Assembly (NCBI GenBank): GCA_014529385.2
Contig: CM043969.1
Coordinates: 11,199,001 to 11,263,000, forward strand
Source: Adiantum capillus-veneris
Taxonomy: Eukaryota > Streptophyta > Polypodiopsida > Polypodiales > Pteridaceae
Reading direction: 5' to 3'
Length of the DNA stretch: 64,000 bases
Under the pieces are notes generated by a model that worked only from the letters and a program-made list of their open reading frames with translations, did no database searches and was not told the origin of the DNA. Below, piece after piece: positions 56,168-64,000 of the stretch (the first letter of the stretch is position 1; each line of letters begins with the position of its first letter). The position numbers were made by a program, and so were the translations under genes.

Positions 56168-58817
56168 GACATTGCACGGGGCTGCATCAATGGCATACCC
56201 ACACACTCAGCCGGGCAAGAGACGACATTCTGGGAGCATGCCCCAGAATAGTTGGTATGATGAAGAATGCAAAGAGATGAGAGACCAGCTTCAGAGGGAT
56301 CTTCTTTTAGGAGTCATCACTTACCGACAGTCTCGGATTGCTTTCCGACGCCTTGTGCGACGGAAGAAGCGAGCTTACCTAGCCCAAATGGAGCGAGACT
56401 TGTATCAGATGTTCTTGAGTAGGGACTCAGGAGAGGCATGGCGTCTCTTCCATGAGCACTCCCCTCCCTCAGTGATTACTTCACTTGAGGTGTGGGGCCA
56501 ATATGCGACATCATTATATACGGTTCCTGGATAGGAACCCCTTCCAGACCCTACCAAGCCTTGCCCAGCTACGAGCACTTTCTTTACACCTGAGATGGTA
56601 CAAAGGGCCATCGACAGAATGAAGACCAGGAAGGCATATGATCATGACGGTCTAGTATCGGAGCACTTTATACATGCCAGGGATATGCTGACGGAGGTTC
56701 TCGCAGTGTTGTTCAATCGTGCCATGTGTGAGGGATTACCTGAGACTTGGAGATTGTCTAATATTGTGCCCATCTTCAAGGCTGGTGACCCTACAGAGCC
56801 TGGGAACTACCGCACTATCATGGTTGGACACACATTGGCACGGTTGTATGCATCCATCCTGGAGCAACACTTGAGTAATTGGGCAGAGGGCGAGGGGGTA
56901 CGACCAAAGGGTCAAGCCGGCTTCAGGAGGGGTTTCTCCACTCTTGATCATATTCTGACACTCAGGGCCATCATTGAGGAGGGCAGAGCACATGGGAGAC
57001 GAATATATTGTAGCTTTGTGGACTTTCGTAAAGCATTTGACATGGTACCAAGAGCTCGATTGATGCGCAGACTACAGGAGATGGGGGTGCCCATAGAGGT
57101 GATTTGGGGGATTATGGCTTTGTACAGATCAGTGATGGGACGGGTACGCACTCCGGAAGGGGTATCTGATTTAGTTCACTCTACCATTGGAGTGAAACAG
57201 GGCTGCCCATTGTTTCCTACTCTATTTGGTATGTATGTTGATGAGGTGTCTGATTACATCGATAGAGAGGGTGACAGAGGTGCACAGCTGGCAGGGACGT
57301 GGATCCCATTGTTGCTATATGCTGATGATATTGTGTTAATATCTGACTCACCGGAAGGTATGCAACGACAGTTGGATGCACTACGCAATTTTGCAGAGGA
57401 TAGTGGATTGTGTGTAAACCTAGGTAAAACCAAGGTTATGGTGTTTAACACCACACCGCAATGGGTCAGGAGATCAGTACCCACTTTCAAGTATGGTCAG
57501 GAGATTGTGGAGTATACAGATGCATACACTTACCTGGGGGTAGTCTTTACTGGGCGGAGATTTTCCTTGAGAAGAGCAGCAGAGACTAGACTAACTAGAG
57601 CTGGTGCGGCTCTAGGAGGAATGGAGAGGATGTGTTCACAGGTTCAGTTCCAGGAACCTAGGACAAAGTTATGGCTCTTTGATACTTTGGTTGCCTCTAC
57701 TATGTTATATGGGGTGCAGGTTTGGGGACCTTCTATAGGCCAGGATGGGTGGAGGCGTATGGAGAAGCCCCTAGTATCTATGATCTCTCGGCTGATTAGA
57801 GCCAAGGTTTCTGTACCGCATGATATCATTCGAGCGGAATTAGCTGCCCCCCCTATGGAGATTGAGGCGCTCACAAGATCAGTCTCCTTTGTACACAGTC
57901 TGTGGGATACTACCAGAGACAGATATGCCAGGGTGGCTCTAGAGTCCTCCAGACAATTAGCTCTTAACGGGGACACATCATGCTGGTATGCTCAGATGGC
58001 ATCATGGTTTCAGACACATGGTTTCACCATGGACAGGTTGCCTCCTTTTCAATACTCTCTTCAGGCACCCTTGAGGTCTATGACACGGGTAGAGATTAAT
58101 AGACTCATCCGTCAGGATTTGATCCAGTTGGACACGAGGAGGACATGGATAGAGCTGTTACAAGAGTTGGGCACAAAGATGGCTTTCTATAGAGAGCATC
58201 TTCTCCACCTCACGGGGGATGGGTTTGTAATTCGACCTAGCTATATGGACACGCATCTTTCGCATGGTTTGCGTTGTGCCATTGGGCAGATACGCACGTC
58301 CTCACATCAGCTCAAGATTGAGACTGGCAGATTCAGAGGGACACCAGCAAATAACAGAATATGCCGCTTATGCCATCTAGAGCCAGAGACAGAAGTACAT
58401 TACATATGTCATTGCACAGTGTACTATGAGATACGAGGTCGTTTTCACTGTCTATTCAGAGAAGGTTTTGAGCCTCTATCTAGGGTCATGAGTTATGAGG
58501 ATCAAAGATGTCTTGGGCTTTATCTACTTGAGTTACACAAGCATAGAGAAACCTTACTGAGGAGAGGTGAAGAGAGACATCCCCAGAGACAGATCACAGA
58601 TTTCTTTACACTAGATACTGTACACCCAGAAGAACAGACAAAGGAGCAACCAGCGACGGTGGAGAGGTCTACCCGCACTACTGGCATTCTCATAGACCGA
58701 GCATTGGAGCTAGGGAGATCTAGACGACCCCGAGGGAGGAGAGGAGCTACACAATTTCGAAGGAGGCTATGGCAAAGGATTCAAGCCATACTCTTTCGTC
58801 GTCCAGAGTGCAGATGA
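56121..58817 (+). pseudogene. L-CT ORF2 part 2: reverse transcriptase and zinc finger
   Basis: In one frame apart from a single TAG at 56532-56534. From 56595, 740 codons are open. Motifs: RLSNIVPIFKAGDPTEPGNY, QAGFRRGFSTLDHILTLRAI, FVDFRKAFDMV (Asp about residue 143 of the 740), GVKQGCPLFPTLFGMYVDEV, LLYADDIVLIS (YADD at 57318-57329) and LGKTKVMVF. A C-terminal Cys/His cluster CRLCHLEPETEVHYICHC (about residues 590-607) fits the zf-RVT class. The C-terminus is Arg-rich (GRSRRPRGRRGATQFRRR). Only one frameshift and one stop separate the whole ORF2 from an intact state, so it is young. Confidence 0.88.
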
Positions 58818-59008
58818 AGATGGATCTCTACTCCCCTCCCATATTGTCTTCACATTGTACTGCTTAGTTTAGGATCCCGCAGTATTTATATTTTGTTATC
58901 CTAGTTTAATTTATTTTGTTAATCTGACTTTGTATCAGATACACCGCATTGTAACTTTCTGGTCTCATAGGTCACTTTGGCCTTTTGAAGACGTTAATAT
59001 AACATTTC

Positions 59009-59011
<3 letters not shown>

Positions 59012-59090
<79 letters not shown>
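59012..59090. repeat. (TC)n tract between the two L-CT copies
   Basis: A 79-bp TC run joins the 3' end of the long L-CT copy to the short one. Confidence 0.97.
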
Positions 59091-59095
<5 letters not shown>

Positions 59096-59408
59096 ACCGA
59101 GCATTGGAGCTAGGGAGATCTAGACGACCCCGAGGGAGGAGAGGAGCTACACAATTTCGAAGGAGGCTATGGCAAAAGATTCAAGCCATACTCTTTCGTC
59201 GTCCAGAGTGCAGATGAAGATGGATCTCTACTCCCCTCCCATATTGTCTTCACATTGTACTGCTTAGTTTAGGATCCCGCAGTATTTATATTTTGTTATC
59301 CTAGTTTAATTTATTTTGTTAATCTGGCTTTGTATCAGATACACCGCATTGTAACTTTCTGGTCTCATAGGTCACTTTGGCCTTTTGAAGACGTTAATAT
59401 AACATTTC

Positions 59409-59411
<3 letters not shown>
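59091..59411 (+). mobile_element. Second, 5'-truncated L-CT copy (321 bp)
   Basis: It repeats 58691-59011 with only about two base changes (GGCAAAG/GGCAAAA and CTGACTT/CTGGCTT). It starts inside the ORF2 C-terminus (CATAGACCGAGC) after a CT run and ends at another CT run (59412-59466). The 5' junction shares CTCATAG with the element interior. Confidence 0.92.

Positions 59412-59466
<55 letters not shown>
59412..59466. repeat. (TC)n tract at the 3' side of the short L-CT copy
   Basis: A 55-bp TC run followed by TTTTGCGCTCAGTCTCTCTC. Confidence 0.97.
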
Positions 59467-59470
<4 letters not shown>

Positions 59471-59744
59471 GCGCTCAGTCTCTCTCATTAGCCATCTCTT
59501 GCTTAGAGCTCATGTGAGAGCAGTGCAGAGCCTACACAACTTGCGGCGAAGGTGTAGGGCAGTCCATAGAGCTTGTGTACGTCCTCCAGAGAGAAGGTGC
59601 ACTCAGATAAATGCAATATTGGCTGCTCACAAAATTTCAGCATTCTAACGAAGCCTAGAAGCAATTTTCAGCCAAGAAGCACTCGTGTGGGTACCTCCTA
59701 CGGGAGGAGATAACAGCAGAAGCTTCTCCTGTGCAAAAAATTCA

Positions 59745-60488
59745 TATACGAAGCAGACATAGCCGTTCTCAGCTACAGGTATGATGAATTTCAGCCAATA
59801 GTCTTATGAAACCATGCATCTTTATGCATCAGAAAAGTATTTGGTACATGAACAGTGAATTGTTCGGGTTTCCATGCTTGTAACAGTTCAGAAATTAATA
59901 AAAATCTCCTTCAAGGGGGGGGACAAAACATCTTCTGGTCCCTAGTGCTGTGTCAATTTTCAGCATTGTTTTTCTCAATTTTATGTTGTGCAGAATTCCA
60001 CGTGAAATAGTAAATTAGTTTTGAAATATTAAGTGTCGCGCTTCCATTTCTGTGACAATGGTATCAAAGCAAGGTCCTCTCGTTTCCTTTCTTAAGGAGA
60101 GAGGCAAAAAAATATCCATCATGACAAGACTACCATGCAGAAAATTCTCGTAGGAAGCAGACATAGCCGTTCTCGGCTACAGGCATGATGAACTTCAGCC
60201 AATAGGCTTAGAGAACCATGCATCTTTATGCATGAGAATCGTATTTGAGATATGAAGAGTGAATTTTGTTTTGGGTTCATGTGTGAATTCTGTTTCGGGT
60301 TCACGTCTTTGTAACAGTTCAGAAATTAATAAAAATCTCCTTCAAGGGGGGGACTAGCCCATCTTCTAGTCCCTAGTGCTGTGTCAATTTTCTCCATTGT
60401 TTTTCTCAATTTTATGTCATGCAAAACTCTACCTGAAATAGTAAGTTAGTTTTACAATATTTAAGTTCACACTTTCGTTTCTGTGATA
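59745..60488 (+). repeat. Direct repeat of LTR-C 3' part
   Basis: Two copies of about 320-340 bp (59745-60057 and about 60150-60488) share GAAGCAGACATAGCCGTTCT, CATGCATCTTTATGCAT, AGAAATTAATAAAAATCTCC and CCTAGTGCTGTGTCAATTTT. They differ at many positions, and the second has a repeated GTTTTGGGTTCA/GTTTCGGGTTCA segment. Confidence 0.9.
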
Positions 60489-60697
60489 GAAATGGAATGG
60501 CAACAATGTCCACTTGGCCACTACTCCTTTGTGTCCCGCCAAGTGCCTCTATACCATCAAACCCCCTAGTCCTTCAGTCAAGTGTCCGCCCAAGAGTAAA
60601 CCCAGATCAATTGTAATTGTCTGTCCAATGCATGTGACATTGTAGCCCGGCTACAACAACAAATTGAAAAAAGTTATAGTCCTATGGCAGTGAAGTA

Positions 60698-60699
<2 letters not shown>

Positions 60700-60733
<34 letters not shown>
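60700..60733. repeat. (GA)n microsatellite
   Basis: A 34-bp GA run just outside the split solo LTR. Confidence 0.95.
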
Positions 60734-60735
<2 letters not shown>

Positions 60736-60767
60736 TTTTTAACACTATCTAGAGGCCAAACTCGGCC

Positions 60768-61024
60768 TATGAGACATAACAATTTTGGCTAACACTATAA
60801 ATAAATAAAAAAGATTTTTGTGCACACGCAATAACTATGAATTGATTGATACCAATTGATTTAATAAAAGACACGTAAGTTTTTCCAGTGTGATTTGCCA
60901 TCTAGGATATGTACCAACATCTGGGTAGTACGATAAGTAGAATAGTAGCCAGATGCAGGGCAAAACACGTCAGAACAAGCATTTGAATAAAATGGTGTCC
61001 CTAGTTAACAAAGACCGTATTTAT
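60768..61024 (+). repeat. Second LTR-C fragment, cut by the next LTR element
   Basis: Similar to 54347-54600 (AAATAAATnAAAAnGATTTTTGT, TACCAATT, GTnnTnCGATAAGTA, GAACAAGCAnnTGAATAA) with many changes. It ends where the LTR at 61025 begins. Confidence 0.7.
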
Positions 61025-62163
61025 TGTCACGTGACACATCTAACCCTATGTGTCCGTGGACAAGCTACAGCATGACCAGGGTTTAGTTCAGTCAAGTCAG
61101 TCTAGAATAGGAAGTGATCTGGCACTTTTGTGAGTCTGTTTGTAGACCATGCATGTCTAGACACTTAGATTAGATGCATATCCTCTGGTTGCACACAAAA
61201 TGATCATCAGCATTACCATCAAAAACCATCAGAATCCATCAGGAGCATTTTCCAGTGCATTAGACCTATTTTTCCTATTTTTGACAATTTTCACTTATTT
61301 ATTAAGTGACTTTTGTTGCGAACTAGGTAGGGCAATTTTGCTAAGAGAATATATAAGCAAACCTAGTGCTAGGCTTATCTGGCAGAAGGAGGAAGGAGAG
61401 CAACAGGCACCCAGTGCAGCAGGCCCTCTCGAGCACCTTCTCAAGCAAGATTCCCCCAAAGAACCCCTAGCGTTTTCAGCTCTAGACCATCAGCGTTTTC
61501 AGCCCTAAACCTCAGCGTTTTCACCAGTGACTTCCCAGCGTTTTCAGCCTAGCAGTTCAGCGATTTCCAGCCTGCTGCCATAGCGTCTTTACAACCAGCA
61601 AGTCAGCGTTTCTAGGCATTGCAGCCAGCGTTTTTATAGACAGCGTGACCAGCGTTTTGAAGGACAGCATGACCAGCGTTTTGTACCCGCAAGGCAGTGA
61701 GTTGCAGCAGCAGAACTCAGCGTGTTAGTAGCAGTAGAATTCAGCAGAAGACCCATCAAATTCAGTAGCAGAAGAACATCCCAGAAGGTAGTGTTTTTCA
61801 TCCGTAGTCGTCGCCATCCTCGTCGTCGCCATCATCTCCAAGTTTAGATCCACCTTGCATCATAGTCTAACGTTTTACATTAGCATCTTGTACCAGATTG
61901 TGCAATCAATAGTAGAACACTCTCACCGCCGAGAGTGGGGCCCTTGGAGGAGGGTTTGACAACTTTCCGGTGTCGTATTCTTCTCTCTTTATCTCTCAGT
62001 CTCATGCACCTTCATTCACAGTGTCTATTCATTTTGTTTGTGCCCATTGCACTCTCTCATTAAAGAACGGAAGGCTCTCCCTTCCCTAAGTAAAAGGAAC
62101 CTTGAGCACAGTTCGGAGCACTCATCTTGAGCAAAGTTCAACATTCACTTCCGCTGCACCTTA
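61025..62163 (+). repeat. 5' LTR of the GCGTTTT family
   Basis: It starts TGTCACGTGACACATC and ends near CCGCTGCACCTTA. It matches 28330-29441 (minus) and 48897-50124. The TATA box is at 61351-61357. The leader after it has seven exact AGCGTTTT motifs between about 61469 and 61682, plus variants. Confidence 0.9.
61351..61357 (+). promoter_or_regulatory. LTR TATA box
   Basis: TATATAAGCAAACC is conserved in all four copies of this LTR in the window. It sits about 115 bp before the AGCGTTTT array, so the array would be in the transcribed leader. Confidence 0.65.
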
Positions 62164-62166
62164 AAT

Positions 62167-62178
62167 TGGTGTCAGAGC
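62167..62178 (+). other. Primer binding site
   Basis: TGGTGTCAGAGC lies just after the LTR and differs by one base from the initiator-Met-type TGGTATCAGAGC. Confidence 0.8.
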
Positions 62179-62398
62179 TTTGGCAGTGTTTTGTATCACT
62201 CAAGGAAAGAACCACAGAATTTCTTTTGTGTGTTGCGGTCGCACGTAACCCAAGTCCTCTTGGGCGTGTCGATTCCTATTCGTGTTTTTGAAGAGTGACA
62301 GGAAACCAAGAAAGAAGGGTTTGTCCAGCCTCCCCTTGTGCCTCTTTTGACTCATTGAGAGCGAACCGTGCACTTAGCGGCCGTCCAATCGACATGAG

Positions 62399-62878
62399 GT
62401 GGGAAAAAGCAACCTTGGTGTGAGCGCAAGGCCGCTAAGGGGTGCGCCCGCGGAAAAGAGCAGAACTCGGGTGAAGAGAGGATCCTTCTCTAACACGGAC
62501 TGCAAGCGAAAGAAGAACCTCAAGAACTCAAGAACCTCAAGAACATCAAGAACCCCAAGACCCTCAAGAACCTCAACAGCCTCAAGACCCCCAAGAACCC
62601 AAGAACCCAAGACTTCAGTGGATGGTCATCACTCGAAGCGAAATGATACTTCGCTTGGAGGTGATGAGCATGAGAGAGGCGAAGAAGAATTTTCCCCACC
62701 AGGAGGTTTTTCCGACCCTCCTTCCCCATCTACGCCACGGATTGTACCAAATCCTATAGAGGCTTTGGTCACGTCAATGATGGACATGATGGCACAACAA
62801 GAAGCGAACCGCGTTGCCTTGGAGCGCGAGCACGAAGCACGCAAAGAAAGACGAGCCGGCCTTGGAGGCCAATCGTGA
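62399..62878 (+). pseudogene. gag N-terminal region with RTS/RTP repeat
   Basis: The frame has a basic start, then a repeated Arg-Thr-Ser/Pro segment (RTSRTSRTPRPSRTSTASRP) coded by AAGAACCTC-type units at 62512-62612. An acidic part and a helical end (QQEANRVALEREHEARKERR) follow. A frameshift near 62870 and a TGA near 62920 separate it from the capsid frame at 63042. Confidence 0.6.
62512..62612 (+). repeat. AAGAACCTC minisatellite in gag
   Basis: About eleven degenerate 9-bp units (AAGAACCTC, AAGAACATC, AAGACCCTC, AAGACCCCC) in frame with the N-terminal gag region. Confidence 0.85.
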
Positions 62879-63041
62879 GGCACAGAGAAAATTACGCATG
62901 CAAGAATTGGTTTGACAGGTTCTCACCTCGAAGTCCGAGCCAGCCAAAGATGTTGGTAGTTCCTCAAGTGCTGTAAGCCGAGATTCGGACTCCAATAACC
63001 CATTCACAAAGAAGATCCAGTTCAGTAAGTATGATGGTAAG

Positions 63042-63914
63042 ATGGATGCTAAGGTTATTTATTCTTGGTTGCATCAATTTAATGCTTATTTTGCGACAAC
63101 TAAGAAGACAAGAAATAGCAAGGTTTTGACGGCAGCTATGTACCTTGCCGGTGATGCCATAAATTGGTACCACGCATGGCAAGAGGCACAGTTGGCCGTT
63201 CACCTAGAGGAAGCCAATGAATTCACGCCCCTTTCTTTCAATTGGGCCAACTTCCAAGACAAGCTCAAGGCGCGGTTTATGCCCCCACAGTACCTAGCAC
63301 GGTTAAAAGATGATAGGCACAGTCTCAAGCAAAATGGTATGCCAGTTATGTTTTTCTCTAGTCGTGTTTTGCAGCTCGGCACCCAGTTACGCAAATCGGA
63401 TGATGAGCGCAAAGAGGCTTTCATTTTCGGGTTGGACGACTATATCAGGTTTGATGTCGAAGTCCTCGACCCAATCGATCTCAACAAGGCGGTAGCGTTT
63501 GCGCTCGCACAGGAGATGAAGCACAACAAGGAAAAGCCTAAGGAAAGCAAGACTTCAACAAGTACCTCTCAGACTTCTCAGAACGGTAAGAACGGTAAGA
63601 CTGGTAAGAACGGTAACTCTTCCAACCAATCTTCCAATAGTCTCTCAGAAAAGAACTCTCCAAGTGAACCTAAGCAAAAGGCTAACACAATTGCTAAACC
63701 TAAGCTCACTCCAAATGAAAAGGTAGAACAAGGAATTTTAGGAGGATACATCACGTCCGAAGAGCAAAGCACTTATTCTAAGGAAGGTCGTTGTTTTCAT
63801 TGTCACATCAAGGGTCACATAAAAGAACATGTCCTAAGCTTGAATCGAATGAATCTAAAGAACCCACAGGACCCACTTCCTCTGTCAATGCAATATATGA
63901 GAACACGAGTGTGA
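63042..63914 (+). pseudogene. gag capsid and zinc knuckle of the GCGTTTT-family element
   Basis: The capsid core is clear: KVIYSWLHQFNAYFAT, TAAMYLAGDAINWYHAW, FNWANFQDKLKARFMPPQYL, LKQNGMPVMFFSSRV and EAFIFGLDDYIRFDVEVL. A Ser/Asn/Lys-rich linker with GKNGKTGKNG repeats leads to the knuckle CFHCHIKGHIKEH. The last Cys is lost to what looks like a 1-bp deletion near 63829, because the +1 frame resumes with CPKLE and stays open to the window end. Confidence 0.85.
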
Positions 63915-64000
63915 CCCAAGTCTCTCATGATCCTCCCATTGATGAGTCTCTCATTAAGTGTTATGGTCATGTGTATGGTCAACGTTTTGTCATATTGTTT

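Larger units (their letters stand above)
54947..59011 (+). mobile_element. L-CT: LINE inserted in a (CT)n tract
   Basis: The LINE has the end of ORF1, a nearly intact ORF2 and a 3' UTR ending ATATAACATTTCATT directly against a (TC)n run instead of an A tail. CT runs stand on both sides. Its RT is unlike L-a and L-b and reads closer to algal or animal-type LINEs (KQGCPLFPTLFGMYVDEV). It is 5'-truncated in ORF1. It interrupts LTR-C, so it is younger than it. Confidence 0.88.
54347..60488 (+). mobile_element. LTR-C element nested in the solo LTR
   Basis: The 5' LTR runs from TGTAATATTTTTAGC (54347) to TTTCTGTGACA (about 60057), interrupted by the LINE block 54892-59466. The PBS TGGTATCAAAGC follows at about 60059-60071. 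Only about 80 bp of interior remain, then a second partial LTR (60150-60488) repeating 59745-60057 and ending TTTCTGTGATA. Flanks GAAGT (54342-54346) and GAAAT (60489-60493) are a likely duplication with one change. No coding sequence is left. Confidence 0.7.
53962..60655 (+). mobile_element. TGTAGC-family solo LTR, split by a nested LTR element
   Basis: The left part (53962-54346) starts TGTAGCGGAAAAACTATG. The right part (60489-60655) ends TGTAGCCCGGCTACA. Together they make about 550 bp, the family length. Flanks are ACAAT (53957-53961) and ACAAC (60656-60660), a likely mutated 5-bp duplication. The LTR starts 243 bp upstream of the host ATG. Confidence 0.8.
61025..64000 (+). mobile_element. 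GCGTTTT-family LTR retrotransposon, 5' part (runs off right edge)
   Basis: A full 5' LTR, a PBS and gag are present in order on the plus strand. pol would lie beyond the window. It is the only copy of this LTR family here that keeps an interior, so it identifies the family as an autonomous-type gypsy element. Confidence 0.87.

Noticed and set aside
1..64000. tRNA or rRNA genes, CRISPR arrays, bacterial operons
   Set aside because: No cloverleaf or rRNA-like sequence stood out. Repeats are transposon or microsatellite in nature, and spliced genes and LTR elements show a eukaryotic genome.

Overview
The window looks like nuclear DNA from a land plant with a large, repeat-rich genome. Reasons: plant-type L1-like LINEs with a DUF4283-like ORF1, Ty3/gypsy elements including a chromovirus, initiator-Met-type primer binding sites (TGGTATCAGAGCC), and one host gene whose introns reach 15 to 23 kb. 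The gene resembles the plant gamete protein GEX2. Very long TE-filled introns fit a fern or another seedless plant or a gymnosperm; a fern is my best guess, not proven by the sequence.

Host gene. One split gene lies on the minus strand from the ATG at 53719 down to 10115 and continues past the left edge. I reconstructed seven exons from open frames and GT/AG borders: a 49-residue signal-peptide exon, a Cys-rich exon, then five exons of 109 to 116 codons. Each of these five carries one filamin-like (Ig-fold) repeat. Every intron is phase 1, so each repeat exon is a symmetric 1-1 module. Nothing else in the window looks like a functional host gene.

Layout. 1-6119: LINE family L-a copy 1 (+). 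6150-8960: a second LINE family (L-b, -) with one copy inserted in another. 10115-10444: exon 7. 10670-17429: full-length but broken L-a copy 2 (-). 17.85-31.85 kb: old gypsy element Gy-A (-), split at its integrase by another LTR element (17928-25084, TSD AAAGT) and at its protease region by a solo LTR (TSD AGACG) that was later tandemly duplicated. 31.85-33.21 kb: internally deleted L-a copy 3. 33793-37166: exons 6, 5 and 4. 37.4-39.4 kb: LTR and LINE debris. 39415-48071: complete chromovirus Gy-B (-, TSD CACAC). 48.9-52.5 kb: LTR relics. 52615-53719: exons 3, 2 and 1. 53962-60655: a solo LTR split by a second LTR element, itself split by a LINE sitting in a (CT)n tract. 61025 to the end: the 5' part of another LTR retrotransposon (+) with gag.

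Most of the window is therefore a nested record of transposition in and just upstream of one gene. Target-site duplications give the insertion order in several places. The strongest candidates for something new are the LINE that appears to have used a (CT)n tract as target twice, the LTR family whose transcribed leader is packed with AGCGTTTT motifs, the multi-kilobase extra-ORF region between integrase and LTR in the 17928-25084 element, and the one-domain-per-exon architecture of the GEX2-like gene.
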